Below, piece after piece: positions 1 to 11,798 of a DNA stretch of 63,430 nucleotides. The stretch spans positions 1 to 63,430 of the forward strand of contig NZ_WUWM01000034.1 in the NCBI RefSeq assembly GCF_009846885.1, in the 5' to 3' direction. This stretch comes from Paenibacillus puerhi. Lineage in GTDB: Bacteria; Bacillota; Bacilli; Paenibacillales; NBRC-103111. The stretch's first letter is position 1. Each line of letters starts with the position of its first letter. Position numbers and translations under genes: made by a program. The notes below the pieces were generated by a model. It ran no database searches, was not told where the DNA came from, and saw nothing but the letters and a program-made list of their open reading frames with translations.

Positions 1-44
1 AACGCGTGTAGCTGACGAATACTAATCGGTCGAGGGCTTATCCA
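1..44 (+). rRNA. rrl: 23S ribosomal RNA, 3' end (partial)
   Basis: The opening bases match the conserved 3' terminus of Bacillales 23S rRNA: a GATACTAAT-type stretch followed by CGAGGGCTTA and a terminal TCCA-like end. Only the last ~44 nt are inside the window, and the exact mature 3' end is placed by analogy. A 5S gene follows 155 nt later, the usual 16S-23S-5S order. Confidence 0.85.
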
Positions 45-199
45 AATAAGCTAACAGCATTCAGCATGCTTAGTTTCGCATCCAGTTTTCAAGGTGCAAG
101 CCTTGAGAAAGCGGGGATATTTTCTCGCAGCGATTCCAGAGGAGTAATCCTCGAAAAATCCAAGCTTCCGAAGTAGTTTCACTTCGTGAAACTTGCAGG
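45..199 (+). other. 23S-5S internal transcribed spacer
   Basis: This spacer has no gene and no tRNA. It can form a small GAGG/CCTC hairpin at about 139-152 and a stronger hairpin at 175-193 directly before the 5S gene. The second hairpin belongs to the dispersed element listed separately. These structures could be rRNA processing sites, which is inference. Confidence 0.6.
164..193 (+). repeat. Dispersed stem-loop element, copy A (before 5S rRNA)
   Basis: A lead GCTTCCGAAGT (164-174) is followed by a perfect 8-bp inverted repeat, AGTTTCAC (175-182) and GTGAAACT (186-193), with a TTC loop, then 3 nt (TGC) and AGG. The same layout recurs before rplJ, rplX, rpsN and rpmJ, where the AGG is part of a ribosome-binding site. 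Here it abuts the 5S gene and no CDS follows. Confidence 0.6.
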
Positions 200-316
200 T
201 TTGGTGATGATGGCGGAAGGGAACCACGCGTACCCATCCCGAACACGAACGTTAAGCCTTCCAGCGTCGATGGTACTTGGACCGAAGGGTCCTGGGAGAG
301 TAGAACGTCGCCAAGC
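200..316 (+). rRNA. rrf: 5S ribosomal RNA
   Basis: The sequence runs from TTTGGTGATGATGGCGGAAG to the complementary end GTCGCCAAGC, giving the closing helix of 5S rRNA. It contains the conserved CCCATCCCGAACACGAACGTTAAG-type core (split here: CCATCCCGAACACG, then GTTAAG) and a GGGAGAGTAGAACGTCGCC 3' half. Length is 117 nt, as in Bacillales. No tRNA genes follow; a terminator begins 5 nt downstream, so the left rRNA operon ends here. Confidence 0.95.
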
Positions 317-320
317 TTCC

Positions 321-361
321 AAAACAGCCCGTTCAGTTCACGCTGAATGAGCTGTTTTTTT
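321..361 (+). terminator. Rho-independent terminator of the rRNA operon (likely bidirectional)
   Basis: A 16-bp stem with one mismatch (321-336 with 343-358, loop TTCACG) ends in a T-run at 353-361. On the minus strand the same hairpin ends in TTTT, so it can also stop transcription of the convergent pdaA gene, whose stop codon lies at 377-379. Confidence 0.9.
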
Positions 362-376
362 GTTGGCCGAGTCTGG

Positions 377-1171
377 TTACGGCTTGCGAACCGTCATTTC
401 ATCCAGGCTTTTGAACACATATCCTTGCTTGCGCGCTTCATCGATGATAGCTCCCAGAGCTTCAGTATTGTCCTTGGATACCGAATGCAGCAGCAGTACA
501 GCACCGGGATGCAATTGAGCCATGACCTTGTCATAGGCGTACTTCCACCCCTTCTGATCCCTCGTATCCCAATCCTTGTAAGCGACCGACCAGAACACAT
601 TCGTATAACCAAGCTCTTTGCTCACGGCTAAGGTCCGTTCATTGAAAATGCCCCTCGGCGTACGCAAGTAGGTCATCTCCTGCTGGCCGGTAATGTCAGC
701 TACCGCTGTTTTTACTTGGGTGAGCTCCTCCCGGATACGTTCAGCGGAAATCTGACTCATGTCGGGATGATGCCACGAATGGTTGCCGATCAGATGTCCC
801 TCCGCTTTCATCCGCTTAAGCAGTTCGGCTTGCTCCTTAACATAGTGGCCGGTTACGAAGAAAATAGCGGGTACTTGCTTTTCTTTCAGCGTATCCAAAA
901 TGCGTGGGGTAAACCCGTTCTCATAACCGTTATCGAAGGTAAGATACAGCTCCTTTTGATTCGGGTCTCCGGTGAAAATAGCTCCGTATTTTTGCAGCAG
1001 CGGTTTAAAGCCTTCTTCATTGATGGAAGGCTCTTGCCCGTTGACGCTTTTTTTAAAGCCAAAATGATAAGCTACGTCAGCTTGTACATCATCCGGAAGA
1101 AACCAGACTGTAACTAGGCAGGCCAACATCCACGCGGCAATAAGCTTGGGTCTACAGCCTCTCTGCTTCAC
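377..1171 (-). CDS. pdaA: N-acetylmuramic acid deacetylase PdaA (spore cortex)
   Basis: This is a 264-aa polysaccharide deacetylase of the PdaA subfamily, which removes acetyl groups from muramic acid so that muramic-delta-lactam can form in spore cortex. A hydrophobic segment at residues ~9-25 indicates a signal peptide or membrane anchor. The NodB-type motif 1 has the PdaA form TFDNGYENG (Asp80), and the metal histidines are in NHSWHHPD (H131, H135). The C-terminal HPGAVLLLH strand is also typical. GTG at 1171 is chosen because AGGAGG lies 10 nt upstream; a longer frame to 1249 starts before that site. It is convergent with the rRNA operon. Expression in the forespore is expected from the family, but I could not see a clear sigma-G promoter. 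Confidence 0.9.
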   Translation of the reverse strand: MKQRGCRPKLIAAWMLACLVTVWFLPDDVQADVAYHFGFKKSVNGQEPSINEEGFKPLLQKYGAIFTGDPNQKELYLTFDNGYENGFTPRILDTLKEKQVPAIFFVTGHYVKEQAELLKRMKAEGHLIGNHSWHHPDMSQISAERIREELTQVKTAVADITGQQEMTYLRTPRGIFNERTLAVSKELGYTNVFWSVAYKDWDTRDQKGWKYAYDKVMAQLHPGAVLLLHSVSKDNTEALGAIIDEARKQGYVFKSLDEMTVRKP

Positions 1172-1429
1172 TTCGATACATCCTCCTGATTTAGTGAAAA
1201 TTAACGTGCATGGAACCCTCAAAGCTCGTGTTACTATCCCACGATTCAAAAGAGGGTATGTATGCCCGATCTAGAAAAAATATGGGTTCAGCAGATCGGA
1301 AGGCCGCCTACTTTACACAACATTTGGCTGCCGCGCATACGTTAACTTGGTCCAGGAATGTACATACTGAGACAAACGTACTCAGATAATGGAGGGCAGG
1401 TCCGGGAGAGAAGGGCGTGGGAAGACCAG

Positions 1430-1457
1430 TTGCAATCCGAAATAAATCTGTTATAAT
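1430..1457 (+). promoter_or_regulatory. Sigma-A promoter of the ctsR operon
   Basis: TTGCAA (1430-1435) and TATAAT (1452-1457) are 16 bp apart, so transcription should start near 1464, exactly at the CtsR operator. The rest of the 370-bp pdaA-ctsR intergenic region (1172-1541) is AT-mixed with no further gene. A second, sigma-B-type promoter, known for some ctsR operons, was not evident. Confidence 0.75.
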
Positions 1458-1465
1458 ATTACTAA

Positions 1466-1482
1466 AGTCAAAGAAAGTCAAA
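1466..1482 (+). promoter_or_regulatory. CtsR operator (tandem heptads)
   Basis: Two direct AGTCAAA heptads (1466-1472 and 1476-1482) are separated by the 3-nt spacer GAA. This matches the known CtsR box, RGTCAAA-NAN-RGTCAAA, perfectly. It covers the predicted transcription start, so binding of the repressor encoded by the first gene should block transcription of ctsR-mcsA-mcsB-clpC until heat or protein stress inactivates CtsR. Confidence 0.92.
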
Positions 1483-1541
1483 GTCAGTAAATGGTTTAAA
1501 AAGCAAGTACCTAAATAACCTTTGTATGGAGGTTGAAGCAG

Positions 1542-2003
1542 ATGCGCAGTGTTTCAGAAATGATCGAGCAGCATCTGAAGCAAATCATGCAGCAGAGCCC
1601 GGATGGCGTAATCGAGATCCAGCGCAATGAGCTGGCCGATCAGTTTAATTGCGTTCCGTCGCAAATTAATTATGTCATCAGCACTCGTTTTACCTTGGAG
1701 AAAGGGTATATCGTCGAGAGCAAGCGTGGCGGCGGGGGGTATGTCCGGATTCAGAAGATCGTGCTGCATTCGCATGGCACGGTGCTTGATTATATTTTTC
1801 AAAATGTAGGCACTCACATTGACCAAAATGCGTCCGAAGGGCTTCTCTACCGCCTGGAGGAAGGCGGGTTCGTTACTACTCGTGAGGCTGCGCTTATGAA
1901 AGCGGCTTTGGACCGAGAGGTGCTTACGCTCAAGCTGCCTCTGCGGGACGAGATACGCGCCCGGATGCTGAAGGCGATGATGATCTGCTTATTGAGCAAG
2001 TAA
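1542..2003 (+). CDS. ctsR: Transcriptional repressor CtsR
   Basis: CtsR is the heat-sensitive repressor of class III stress genes (clp genes and its own operon). The 153-aa protein has the family's winged helix-turn-helix core (CVPSQINYVISTRFT) and the glycine-rich wing ESKRGGGGYVRI, which senses temperature and contacts DNA. The C-terminal half is the McsB/ClpC-interacting dimer domain. ATG 1542 has GGAGG 9 nt upstream; a TTG at 1533 sits too close to that site. It is the first gene of a four-gene operon with an operator directly upstream. Confidence 0.95.
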   Translation: MRSVSEMIEQHLKQIMQQSPDGVIEIQRNELADQFNCVPSQINYVISTRFTLEKGYIVESKRGGGGYVRIQKIVLHSHGTVLDYIFQNVGTHIDQNASEGLLYRLEEGGFVTTREAALMKAALDREVLTLKLPLRDEIRARMLKAMMICLLSK

Positions 2004-2050
2004 ACGAAAGTAAACGATATACCCTATACAACGCCGAAGGAGGGACTGCT

Positions 2051-2584
2051 TTGATTTGTCAGGAATGCGGGAAAAAGCAGGCGACACTTCATTTCACGAA
2101 AATCTTGAACGGCGAAAAAACGGAATTCCATATTTGCGAATCGTGCGCTCGGGAGAAGGGAGAGATGATTCCGGGCACGCCCGGAGGATTCTCGATTCAT
2201 AACCTGTTGAGCGGCTTGCTCGACTTCGAGCCTACGTCTCCTAATCAGACGGCGGCCAAGGTCCAGCCGACCCGATGCGATCATTGCGGCTTGACCTATA
2301 GCCAGTTCAGTAAAGTGGGACGCTTCGGCTGTAGCGAATGCTACAAGCATTTTAACGAAAGGCTAGACCCTTTATTCAAGCGGGTTCACGGCAATACGAC
2401 ACATACGGGCAAGGTTCCCAAGCGCTCAGGCGGGTTAATAAAGATTAAACGGGAAATTGAGGAATTAAAGAAGGACTTGCAAGGCCGGATCGAGCAAGAG
2501 GAATTTGAAGAGGCAGCTAAGCTGCGGGACAAAATCCGCGAATTGGAAAAACAGGCAGCAGAAGGCCAGACGGCGGGGGAATAA
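2051..2584 (+). CDS. mcsA: McsA, zinc-finger activator of the McsB arginine kinase
   Basis: McsA binds and stimulates McsB and helps target proteins to ClpCP. The 177-aa product carries four CXXC pairs (C3/C6, C29/C32, C76/C79, C94/C97), which should bind two zinc ions. It ends in a UVR domain (about residues 134-172, EEFEEAAKLRDKI) of the kind that contacts ClpC. The start is TTG at 2051, with AAGGAGGG 6 nt upstream. It lies 47 nt after ctsR and 14 nt before mcsB. Confidence 0.93.
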   Translation: MICQECGKKQATLHFTKILNGEKTEFHICESCAREKGEMIPGTPGGFSIHNLLSGLLDFEPTSPNQTAAKVQPTRCDHCGLTYSQFSKVGRFGCSECYKHFNERLDPLFKRVHGNTTHTGKVPKRSGGLIKIKREIEELKKDLQGRIEQEEFEEAAKLRDKIRELEKQAAEGQTAGE

Positions 2585-2598
2585 GGAGGAGCACCCTT

Positions 2599-3675
2599 AT
2601 GACGGAAGTGCAACGCTTTACGGAGCACGCCTTGAGCGATTGGATGAAAGAGGAAGGTCCGGACTCGGACATCGTAATCAGTACGCGTATACGCATAGCA
2701 CGCAATGTGGGGGCGTATCCCTTCCCCATGCTGGCCACGAACCAGCAGTCTCAAGAGGTGCTGAACCGCGTCAAATCATTGATGGACAATGAAGATCTGG
2801 AGACGATCAGTCACTTTACCCTGCTGCCACTGTCCGAGCTGGATGAGCTGCAGCGGCGCGTGCTTGTGGAGAAGCATCTGATCAGTCCGGCCCTTGCCAA
2901 TGATTCGCGCAATGGGGCTGTTATTCTTTCGGATAATGAATCCATCAGTATCATGGTGAATGAAGAAGATCACCTGAGGATACAGTGCCTATGCCCGGGG
3001 TTTCAGATCAAGGAAGCCTGGGATCTGGCCAATCAGATTGACGATGTTTTTGAAGTTCAGCTGGACTACGCCTTCGATGAGAAGCGGGGATATATGACAA
3101 GCTGCCCGACTAATGTCGGCACGGGCATCCGTGCCTCGGTCATGATCCATCTGCCGGCGCTTGTGCTTACTCAGCAGATCAACCGGATTTTGTCGGCTAT
3201 TACGCAGGTAGGCCTAGCTGTCAGGGGGTTATACGGAGAGGGCAGCGAAGCGCTGGGCAATTTGTTCCAGATATCCAATCAGATTACGCTGGGCCAGTCG
3301 GAGGAAGAAATTATCGACAATCTCCACAGCGTCGTTCGCCAGATTATCGAGCATGAGCGCGCCGCAAGGATGAAGCTGTCGGTAGAGAACCGAGCCAAGC
3401 TATTGGACCGGGTGAGCCGGTCTTACGGTATTCTGTCGTACGCAGCGATTATGGACTCGAAGGAAGCGGCTCAGCGACTGTCGGATGTGAGGCTCGGTAT
3501 TGATCTCGGTTTTATCAAAAAAGTGCCTCCGCAGGTGCTTAACGAATTGCTGGTGATGACTCAGCCGGGTTTTTTGCAGCAGTTAGCAGGAGAAAAGCTG
3601 TCGCCTGAAGAAAGAGACATTAGAAGAGCGCAGCTGATCCGAGACAAAATGTCCGAATCGGACGAAGTCCGCTGA
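2599..3675 (+). CDS. mcsB: Protein arginine kinase McsB
   Basis: McsB phosphorylates arginines on damaged proteins, including CtsR, marking them for ClpCP. The 358-aa product shows the phosphagen-kinase fold signatures: STRIRIARN near residue 30, the [13 protein letters not shown] active-site loop near residue 168, and the [10 protein letters not shown] segment near residue 210. Length matches the family. AAGGAGGA precedes the ATG at 2599, and the spacing to mcsA indicates co-transcription. Confidence 0.95.
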   Translation: MTEVQRFTEHALSDWMKEEGPDSDIVISTRIRIARNVGAYPFPMLATNQQSQEVLNRVKSLMDNEDLETISHFTLLPLSELDELQRRVLVEKHLISPALANDSRNGAVILSDNESISIMVNEEDHLRIQCLCPGFQIKEAWDLANQIDDVFEVQLDYAFDEKRGYMTSCPTNVGTGIRASVMIHLPALVLTQQINRILSAITQVGLAVRGLYGEGSEALGNLFQISNQITLGQSEEEIIDNLHSVVRQIIEHERAARMKLSVENRAKLLDRVSRSYGILSYAAIMDSKEAAQRLSDVRLGIDLGFIKKVPPQVLNELLVMTQPGFLQQLAGEKLSPEERDIRRAQLIRDKMSESDEVR

Positions 3676-3734
3676 CACCACGATCACCAGAACAGCAAAC
3701 AAATGAATGTTTACCAATCTTGGAGGTGTTACTC

Positions 3735-6179
<2,445 letters not shown>

Positions 6180-6209
6180 AGGGAATCGCTAAATTATCTG
6201 CCTTACAGG

Positions 6210-6250
6210 CACCTGCCGTTACCGGTTTATCCGGTCGGCAGGTGTTTTTT
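6210..6250 (+). terminator. Terminator of the ctsR-clpC operon
   Basis: The arms CACCTGCCG (6210-6218) and CGGCAGGTG (6236-6244) enclose a second ACCGG/CCGGT stem. They are followed by TTTTTT, giving a classic strong intrinsic terminator. Confidence 0.93.
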
Positions 6251-6361
6251 GGCTGAAGCCAGATTTTATTTGCATTTTATTGCCTATACGAGGAGAGTAA
6301 GGGTTTTCTTTGCCCGAGCGGCATGGTAAACTTTGAATGGAACTTGAGGTGACTAGAGAAG

Positions 6362-7729
6362 ATGGCCAAAACAAAAACGAAATTTTATTGTCAGCAGTGC
6401 GGCTATGAATCGCCGAAGTGGCTCGGGAAATGTCCGGGATGCGAGGCGTGGAATACCTTTGTGGAAGAAGTAGAGACGGTCAGCAAATCGAGGGGAGCGA
6501 GTACCTCGATTTCCAATAAGAAAGAAAAACCGGTTTCGATCATAAATATAGAAAGCAGCGAAGAGCAGCGGGTTATCACGAACAACCAGGAGCTGAATCG
6601 GGTGCTGGGCGGCGGGCTCGTGCCGGGCTCGCTAATACTCGTCGGCGGCGACCCGGGGATCGGGAAATCTACGCTGCTGCTCCAAACCTCCCATGAGCTG
6701 ACCGAACAGCAGTTGAAGGTGTTATATATTTCCGGTGAGGAATCGGTTAGACAAACGAAGCTAAGGGCAGACCGCCTGCAAGCGGTGTCTCCGCTTCTCT
6801 TCGTACTCAGCGAGACGAATGTCGAGTTTATTGAGGCGGCTATCGACGAGCTGGAGCCTGACTTTATTGTAATCGACTCGATTCAGACGGTATATCATCC
6901 GGCTGTTACCTCCGCACCGGGCAGCGTGTCCCAGGTCAGGGAATGCACCGGGCATTTTATGCGAATTGCGAAAGTCAGGGGTATTGCAACCGTACTGGTT
7001 GGTCATGTTACTAAGGAGGGGGCGATCGCGGGCCCTCGGCTGCTCGAGCATATGGTGGATTGCGTACTCTACTTCGAGGGAGAGCGGCATCATTCCTACC
7101 GGGTGCTCCGTGCGGTCAAAAACCGGTTCGGCTCCACCAACGAGATCGGCATCTTCGAAATGCGGGAGAGCGGATTGGTCGAGGTCAGCAATCCGTCCGA
7201 GCTTTTCTTATCCGAGCGTCCGCTCGGGGTAGCCGGCTCCATCGTAGTCGCCAGTATGGAGGGTACGCGGCCTGTGCTCGTAGAGCTCCAGGCGTTAATC
7301 TCCTCCACCAACTTCCCTTCCCCGCGCAGGATGGCAACCGGTTACGACCATAACCGGTTGTCGCTGATCATCGCGGTGCTTGAGAAGCGAATGGGGATGT
7401 TTTTGCAGAACCAGGATGCTTATCTGAATATTGCGGGCGGAGTCAAGCTGGATGAGCCCGCTGTCGATCTGGCGGTTGCCGTCAGCATCGCATCCAGCTT
7501 CCGCGACCAGCCGACCCAGCCCTTCGATGTCGTATTTGGCGAAGTGGGCTTGACCGGCGAGGTACGGGGCGTATCGCGCGTCGATCAACGCGTCCGGGAG
7601 GCACAGAAGCTGGGCTTCAAACGGGTCATTATGCCGGAGAAGAGCTTGAAAGGGTGGACGCCTCCTCCGGGAATTGAGATCATCGGCGTGCAGACTGTAG
7701 CACAGGCGCTGTCTGCCGCATTGGTATAA
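6362..7729 (+). CDS. radA: DNA repair protein RadA (Sms)
   Basis: RadA is a RecA-like ATPase and branch-migration helicase used in recombination and transformation. The 455-aa protein has an N-terminal zinc finger (C10, C13, C24, C27), a Walker A motif [10 protein letters not shown] near residue 100, the RadA-specific KNRFG motif near 253, and a C-terminal Lon-protease-like domain. Length matches the family. GAGGTG lies 10 nt before ATG 6362. A weak promoter (TTTTCT, 17 bp, TAAACT, 6304-6332) may serve it, since the upstream operon is terminated. Its position before disA is conserved in Bacillales. Confidence 0.96.
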   Translation: MAKTKTKFYCQQCGYESPKWLGKCPGCEAWNTFVEEVETVSKSRGASTSISNKKEKPVSIINIESSEEQRVITNNQELNRVLGGGLVPGSLILVGGDPGIGKSTLLLQTSHELTEQQLKVLYISGEESVRQTKLRADRLQAVSPLLFVLSETNVEFIEAAIDELEPDFIVIDSIQTVYHPAVTSAPGSVSQVRECTGHFMRIAKVRGIATVLVGHVTKEGAIAGPRLLEHMVDCVLYFEGERHHSYRVLRAVKNRFGSTNEIGIFEMRESGLVEVSNPSELFLSERPLGVAGSIVVASMEGTRPVLVELQALISSTNFPSPRRMATGYDHNRLSLIIAVLEKRMGMFLQNQDAYLNIAGGVKLDEPAVDLAVAVSIASSFRDQPTQPFDVVFGEVGLTGEVRGVSRVDQRVREAQKLGFKRVIMPEKSLKGWTPPPGIEIIGVQTVAQALSAALV

Positions 7730-7805
7730 ATATGATGGGTGTACAAGAAGCTCGGCTTTTTGGAATCCGAACTTATAGTCGTCAGGAAGTCAGGAGGGAC
7801 ATCGC

Positions 7806-8885
7806 TTGAGCAAGGAAGATTCAAAACGCGACGTGATGAGCCAGCTGCTGCAGCTGGTTGCACCGGGTACGCCATTTCGCGATGGGCTGGAGAACGTACT
7901 GCGGGCAAAGACGGGCGGGCTGATCGTAGTCGGCTATAGCCCGGAGGTGATGGAGATCGTAGATGGAGGCTTCTCCATCAATTGCGATTTTTCCCCAAAC
8001 TACTTATATGAGCTTGCCAAAATGGACGGCGCCATTATCCTCAGTGAGGATCTGAAGCGAATCCTTTATGCGAATACCCAGCTCATTCCGGATTCATCGA
8101 TCTCGTCTTCCGAGACGGGGATCCGCCACAGAACCGCAGAGAGGGTCGCAAAGCAAACCTCGAAGCTGGTCGTGTCCATATCGCAGCGCCGGAATGTCAT
8201 TACGTTGTATCAGGGAAATTTGCGTTATGCATTGAAGGATATTGGGGTAATACTGACTAAGGCGAACCAGGCGATTCAGACGCTGGAGAAATATAAGTCG
8301 GTGCTCGATCAGGATATGACGAATCTCGGTGCGTCAGAGTTCGAGGAGATTGTGACGCTGCATGATGTCACGGGCGTTATCCAGCGGATCGAGATGGTGC
8401 TGCGCATTAAAACAGAAATCAATCGGTATATTAATGAACTCGGCAACGAGGGCCGGCTGATCAGCATGCAGCTGGAGGAATTGGTGGGAAATACGGAACG
8501 CGAAGCTCTGCTGCTCGTAAAAGATTATATAAAGGAGGCTAACGAGGACAAGGTCAAGGATGTGTTCTCGCAGCTCAAGCGGCTTGCAGGAGACGAGATT
8601 ATCGATCACTCCCAGATTGCCCGCGTTCTCGGATATCCTCATTTTTCCGCCAACGCCGAAGAAATCGTTTCACCGCGAGGCTATCGTGTGCTGAATAAGA
8701 TCCCCCGGCTGCCTACGATTATTATTCACAATTTAATCGAGCGGTTCGGGCAGCTCCCCCATCTGATGATGGCTACGATCGGAGAGCTGGATGAGGTGGA
8801 CGGGATTGGAGAGGTACGGGCACGAACGATTAAAGAAGGACTGAAGCGTATCCAAGATCAGGTACTCATTGACAGACATATCTAA
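7806..8885 (+). CDS. disA: DNA integrity scanning protein DisA, diadenylate cyclase
   Basis: DisA makes c-di-AMP from two ATP and pauses synthesis at branched DNA, delaying sporulation after damage. The 359-aa product has the DAC-domain motifs DGA (residues 74-76) and RHR (107-109), a helical spine, and C-terminal helix-hairpin-helix DNA-binding segments ([17 protein letters not shown]). The start is TTG 7806, with an AGGAGGG site a few nucleotides upstream. It is 76 nt after radA and probably co-transcribed with it. Confidence 0.96.
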   Translation: MSKEDSKRDVMSQLLQLVAPGTPFRDGLENVLRAKTGGLIVVGYSPEVMEIVDGGFSINCDFSPNYLYELAKMDGAIILSEDLKRILYANTQLIPDSSISSSETGIRHRTAERVAKQTSKLVVSISQRRNVITLYQGNLRYALKDIGVILTKANQAIQTLEKYKSVLDQDMTNLGASEFEEIVTLHDVTGVIQRIEMVLRIKTEINRYINELGNEGRLISMQLEELVGNTEREALLLVKDYIKEANEDKVKDVFSQLKRLAGDEIIDHSQIARVLGYPHFSANAEEIVSPRGYRVLNKIPRLPTIIIHNLIERFGQLPHLMMATIGELDEVDGIGEVRARTIKEGLKRIQDQVLIDRHI

Positions 8886-8961
8886 CTTGCTTACAATCAT
8901 AGGGTGACCCCACTAGCATGTACGGCTTGGGGGAACAGTAAAACCAGAGGTGGACTAATCC

Positions 8962-9699
8962 ATGATAACTAAATCCCTACCCAATGTCTTTACGATTGGG
9001 AATTTGTTCCTCGGTATCATCGCCATTATATCCGTTTTTAATAATAAGCCGGAGCTTGCGGCGATCATGGTCATTGTAGCGATGCTGCTCGATGGCTTGG
9101 ACGGGCGCGTGGCACGTGCGTTGAATGCCCAAAGCGAGTTCGGTAAAGAACTGGATTCCTTGTCGGATGTCATTTCTTTCGGAGTAGCGCCGGCGTTCAT
9201 TATGTATGTAGTAGCTTTTACCGATCTGAATACGGCTGCGGCCTGGATCGTTACGGCTGTGTTCCCGATCTGCGGAGCTCTTCGCTTGGCAAGATTCAAC
9301 GTGGTCGCCGGAACGCCCGGCTACTTTATCGGACTTCCCATTCCAGCTGCAGGCGGCGTGTTGTGCACCCTTGCCCTGTTCCATCAGGAATTGAATACCC
9401 TGGTGCTGGTACTGTCCACGCTTCTGCTATCCTATCTGATGGTTAGCACCGTGAAATACCCGAACTTCAAGAAAATCGGCATCCCGAAGGCGGCTATCTG
9501 GATTACTCCGGTCGTTGTCGTCATTGCCGTTGTACTGGCCATTAAATTTCCAGGCACCTTGTCCAAGCTTATTTTCGTGCCGCTGCTCCTTTATGCGCTG
9601 TATGGCTTAAAAAAAAACGTTGATCGCCTCTTCTTCTTTGCCCGCAGAAAGCGGAAAAAAGAACTCGAGGAAGCGGAATCGCAAACTCCCATCCTCTAA
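8962..9699 (+). CDS. pssA: CDP-diacylglycerol--serine O-phosphatidyltransferase
   Basis: This integral membrane enzyme transfers phosphatidyl from CDP-diacylglycerol to serine, the first step to phosphatidylethanolamine. The 245-aa protein carries the complete CDP-alcohol phosphotransferase signature (D47, G48, A51, R52, G61, D65, D69) and about six to eight hydrophobic segments. The C-terminus is highly basic. The PssA assignment rests on overall similarity; PgsA-type enzymes share the signature. It sits between disA and yacL, which are adjacent in Bacillus subtilis, and a strong terminator follows. Confidence 0.85.
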   Translation: MITKSLPNVFTIGNLFLGIIAIISVFNNKPELAAIMVIVAMLLDGLDGRVARALNAQSEFGKELDSLSDVISFGVAPAFIMYVVAFTDLNTAAAWIVTAVFPICGALRLARFNVVAGTPGYFIGLPIPAAGGVLCTLALFHQELNTLVLVLSTLLLSYLMVSTVKYPNFKKIGIPKAAIWITPVVVVIAVVLAIKFPGTLSKLIFVPLLLYALYGLKKNVDRLFFFARRKRKKELEEAESQTPIL

Positions 9700-9720
9700 A
9701 ACACGTATAGACGGAAATGA

Positions 9721-9767
9721 AAAGCATTTATTTTCCTCCTGGAGAATAGATGCTTTTTTTGTTTTTT
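9721..9767 (+). terminator. Terminator after pssA
   Basis: AAAAGCAT (9721-9728) pairs with ATGCTTTT (9751-9758), with additional internal pairing, and runs into a T-rich tract to 9767. It ends the radA-disA-pssA unit. Confidence 0.85.
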
Positions 9768-9868
9768 CGTCATTTTTGTAAATTCTTTGCCTGCAGGGAT
9801 TAGCGAGGATGCTTTTGGATCATAATTGTAACGAGGAAGTTAGGAAATTATTGGAGGTGAAGACTAGG

Positions 9869-10966
9869 ATGAAAAAAGGATTCCAGCTACTATTTGCACT
9901 GATCGGCGGCGCCTTGGGCGCGCAGTGGAGCGATGCGCTCGGTACTCCCGTATTTGATGTCCTAGCATCGATAGCGGGAGTGGACGAGATAAGGGGACAA
10001 GCCGTCTGGATGTTTTTGGCTTTCGCTTTAGTCTTTTACCTCGTCAGCGCTTGGGCTTTCCATTCCATGCTGGATGCCATTCAGGACGGGGAGCAACGGA
10101 TCGAATCCGTCCCGATCATCGATCTGATCGCCGGGTCGACGGGCATGGGGATCGGCGTCTTGCTTTCCACGCTGCTGCTGCTCCCCCTCGATCGAACAGG
10201 CTTTTCCAATCCGCTGCTTCATATGCTGGTCATCGGCATCCTGGCTTTTGCCGGCTTTCGGCTGGGGCTAGTGAAGAAGGAAGAACTGCTGGCCCTATTG
10301 GAGAAGCGGGGAGAAGCGCGCGGTCGGCGCGGGGGGCAAGGAGAGGTAAAGGGCTTTGAGGAACATAAGATTCTGGACACCAGCGTCATTATTGACGGCA
10401 GAATTGCCGATATCTGCAAAACCGGCTTTATCGAGGGCACGCTTGTCATTCCCGAGTTTGTGCTGGAGGAGCTCCAGCATATTGCAGATTCGTCGGATTT
10501 GCTGAAGCGAAACCGCGGCCGTCGCGGGCTCGACATTCTGAATAAAATTCAGAAGGAGCTGGATGTGAAGGTGCTGATCTACGAAGGGGATTTCGAGGAT
10601 ATCTCCGAAGTGGACAGCAAGCTGGTCAAGCTGGCGAAGGTGCTGCGCGGCAAGGTGATCACGAATGATTTCAACCTCAATAAGGTATGCGAGCTGCAGG
10701 GCGTATCGGTGCTCAATATTAATGATCTTGCGAACGCCGTAAAGCCGGTCGTGCTGCCGGGGGAGGAAATACTGGTCCAGGTCATCAAGGACGGCAAGGA
10801 GTATGGTCAGGGAGTCGCCTATCTGGACGACGGAACGATGATCGTGGTGGAGGGCGGCCGCGAATTTATTGGAACGACGCTGGACGTGCTCGTTACAAGC
10901 GTGCTGCAGACATCGGCGGGCCGGATGATTTTTGCCAAGCCCAAGCTATTGGAAAAAGCGCTCTGA
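9869..10966 (+). CDS. YacL-type PIN/TRAM domain membrane protein
   Basis: This 365-aa protein begins with about four transmembrane segments. A PIN nuclease-like domain follows from about residue 168, with acidic residues in [16 protein letters not shown] and later ITNDFNLN, and then a C-terminal TRAM domain ([17 protein letters not shown] onward), a likely RNA-binding fold. It is the counterpart of B. subtilis YacL, whose cellular role is not settled. ATG 9869 has GGAGGTG 9 nt upstream; the reading frame extends 60 nt further upstream without a better site. It lies upstream of ispD, as in Bacillus. Confidence 0.88.
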   Translation: MKKGFQLLFALIGGALGAQWSDALGTPVFDVLASIAGVDEIRGQAVWMFLAFALVFYLVSAWAFHSMLDAIQDGEQRIESVPIIDLIAGSTGMGIGVLLSTLLLLPLDRTGFSNPLLHMLVIGILAFAGFRLGLVKKEELLALLEKRGEARGRRGGQGEVKGFEEHKILDTSVIIDGRIADICKTGFIEGTLVIPEFVLEELQHIADSSDLLKRNRGRRGLDILNKIQKELDVKVLIYEGDFEDISEVDSKLVKLAKVLRGKVITNDFNLNKVCELQGVSVLNINDLANAVKPVVLPGEEILVQVIKDGKEYGQGVAYLDDGTMIVVEGGREFIGTTLDVLVTSVLQTSAGRMIFAKPKLLEKAL

Positions 10967-11090
10967 ACCGTTATGATAGAGGAGATGCACCTTTACGATC
11001 TCCATCCAAGCGGTCAGAGATGCTTGTTGCGAGATGATGCGAATGTATGTTCGCGGCTGGTGTTAGACGGTTGGCAGGCAGGTGGGCATA

Positions 11091-11798
11091 GTGAGGAACA
11101 AGACAGGCGTTGTCGTCGTGGCAGCCGGGAAAGGCACCCGTATGGGCACGACGGAAAGCAAGCAGTATTTGCAGCTGGATGACAAACCGATACTTATACA
11201 TACGCTACTAGCGTTCGAACGGATGGAGTTTGTCGATACGATCGTCCTGGTGACCGGCGCAGACGATGTGGAGCGCTGCCAGCATTGGGTCCGGCAATAC
11301 GGTCTGGTCAAGACGGCTGCGGTGATTCGCGGGGGCAGGGAACGTCAGGATTCCGTGTATGAGGGACTGATGGCACTGCCTACCGGCATCGACTGGGTGC
11401 TTGTCCATGACGGCGTTCGTCCGTTCGCGGCAGCCCGCCATGTGAAGGCATGTCTGGAGCAAGCGCGGCTGACGGATGCGGCCGTTCTCGCCGTGCCCGT
11501 GAAGGATACGATAAAAATCGTGAACGGCGATGGCGTCATTGCGGCGACGCCGGACCGCAGCAGCTTGTGGGCGATACAAACCCCGCAAGCTTTTCGTCTT
11601 TCTTTATTGCTGGAAGCGCATGCCGGGGCTAAGAGGGACGGCTTTACGGGTACGGACGATGCGATGCTGGTCGAGCGTCTGGGGAGAAGCGTATCCGTCG
11701 TAGAGAGCGATTATTACAACATTAAGATCACGACGCCGGAGGACATGCCTTGGGCCGAATGGATCTTACATCATGTCAGGGGAGAGGGAAACGAATGA
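11091..11798 (+). CDS. ispD: 2-C-methyl-D-erythritol 4-phosphate cytidylyltransferase IspD
   Basis: IspD activates MEP with CTP in the non-mevalonate isoprenoid pathway. The 235-aa product starts with the nucleotidyltransferase loop [13 protein letters not shown] and contains [20 protein letters not shown] and VKDTIK, all typical of IspD. The start is uncertain: GTG 11091 places the loop at the usual distance from the N-terminus, while an in-frame GTG at 11082 is also possible. The stop codon overlaps the ispF start (ATGA), indicating translational coupling. Confidence 0.93.
   Translation: MRNKTGVVVVAAGKGTRMGTTESKQYLQLDDKPILIHTLLAFERMEFVDTIVLVTGADDVERCQHWVRQYGLVKTAAVIRGGRERQDSVYEGLMALPTGIDWVLVHDGVRPFAAARHVKACLEQARLTDAAVLAVPVKDTIKIVNGDGVIAATPDRSSLWAIQTPQAFRLSLLLEAHAGAKRDGFTGTDDAMLVERLGRSVSVVESDYYNIKITTPEDMPWAEWILHHVRGEGNE

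Noticed and set aside
716..1117. A 133-codon plus-strand frame opposite pdaA
   Set aside because: pdaA on the minus strand has clear catalytic motifs and a ribosome-binding site; the plus-strand translation has neither.
1172..1429. Sigma-G-type promoter of pdaA
   Set aside because: The region before pdaA was read on the minus strand for a GNATA and CATNNTA pair; no pair with correct spacing was found.
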